Source of the DNA: Lachnospiraceae bacterium
GTDB taxonomy: Bacteria; Bacillota; Clostridia; Lachnospirales; Lachnospiraceae
Direction of reading: 5' to 3'
Length of the DNA: 64,000 nucleotides
Assembly: GCA_016294075.1 (NCBI GenBank)
Contig: JAEDCQ010000001.1
Span: 62,001-126,000 of the forward strand
This document shows, piece by piece, positions 63,749 through 64,000 of the stretch (its first letter is position 1; the number at the start of each line of letters is the position of its first letter). The notes below the pieces were generated by a model. The model had not been told where the DNA came from, ran no database searches, and saw nothing but the letters and a program-made list of their open reading frames with translations. A program made the translations under genes and the position numbers.

Positions 63749-64000
63749 ATGTGGTGGATGCTGCTCGTATTATTTTACGGAGTGCTGAAAGGTATCAGAG
63801 AAGTAGTAAAGAAAATGGCATTGAAGAAGAACGGTGTCATTGAAGTATTGTTTTTCTATACATTTTTAGCATTCCTTTTTGTTTTTCCACAGGCAAAAAA
63901 TGCAGGCGGATTAGAAGGAAGTGCCTATTTTGGGATTGCCCTGAAGGCTTTTTTTGTATTCTTGGCCTGGATATTCAGTTTTCGTGCCATTAATAAGATG
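63749..64000 (+). CDS. EamA/DMT-type transporter, 3' end cut by window edge
   Basis: The first 84 codons of a membrane protein. MWWMLLVLFYGVLKGIREVVKKMAL starts a hydrophobic helix, and the later FFYTFLAFLFVFPQA and FFVFLAWIFSFRAINK blocks match the first helices of EamA-domain drug/metabolite transporters. AAAAGGGG lies about 11 nt upstream of ATG 63749. Substrate unknown. Confidence 0.75.
   Translation, partial: MWWMLLVLFYGVLKGIREVVKKMALKKNGVIEVLFFYTFLAFLFVFPQAKNAGGLEGSAYFGIALKAFFVFLAWIFSFRAINKM

Overview
The window looks like chromosome of a low-GC, Gram-positive anaerobe of the class Clostridia, most likely a Lachnospiraceae-type gut bacterium. This rests on an Rnf complex in the clostridial order D-G-E-A-B, the dnaG-rpoD-trmK-nif3 block, YlmH, SleB-like and SpoIID-like wall enzymes, a bacterial class A RNase P RNA, a perfect CIRCE element before groES-groEL, strong AGGAGG-type ribosome sites and A+T-leaning codon use. 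No tRNA, rRNA, CRISPR array, prophage or intact insertion sequence was recognised. Most of the window is ordinary core chromosome.

Layout. 1-4351: 3' part of an rnf operon (ion-pumping ferredoxin:NAD+ oxidoreductase) with a GH25 lysozyme gene overlapping rnfB. 4354-5953: a divergent AP2/HNH-like protein and a SleB-type hydrolase. 6085-12894: threonine synthase, citrate synthase (opposite strand), Xaa-Pro aminopeptidase and PEP carboxykinase. 12951-13203: a small stable RNA with its own promoter and terminator, probably 6S RNA. 13290-18615: a long SpoIID-like protein, a YihY/BrkB protein, and a minus-strand acyltransferase/zinc-ribbon membrane protein pair. 18860-26500: dGTPase, primase, primary sigma factor, TrmK, Nif3, a TGS-type nucleoside kinase, and RNase P RNA. 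26610-31228: a membrane-anchored trypsin-like protease, two tandem COG0523 GTPases (one with a His/Cys-rich metal-binding segment, one ending in a DUF1980-like domain), YlmH, and a CmpB-type membrane protein. 31311-37083: an alanine/Na+ symporter, an AraC regulator, an ArsP_2-type metal permease, pyrBI and a nitroreductase.

38234-42286 is a compact folate operon (folC-folE-HD-folP-folBK). Its HD-domain protein has the right position to be the missing dihydroneopterin phosphate phosphatase. 43390-50963 holds pheA, a DUF815 ATPase, a polyphosphate pair (ppx with an HD domain, ppk1), maf, a small conserved protein and mscL with a zinc ribbon. 51077-52909 is the clearest accessory scar: fragments of a GH16 beta-glucanase, a GH94 phosphorylase and an AraC regulator, joined by deletions, which appear to be remains of a lost beta-glucan utilisation locus. 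A GGDEF protein with a degenerate active site and a hybrid histidine kinase follow.

56913-64000: an ABC-F ATPase with one degenerate composite ATP site, a PHP phosphoesterase, a Cof-type HAD phosphatase, the CIRCE-groES-groEL module, a repeat-bearing lipoprotein and the start of an EamA-type transporter. The best leads for new biology are the HD protein of the folate operon, the GTPase-DUF1980 fusion beside a COG0523 metallochaperone, and the asymmetric ABC-F protein. None amounts to a demonstrated new system.
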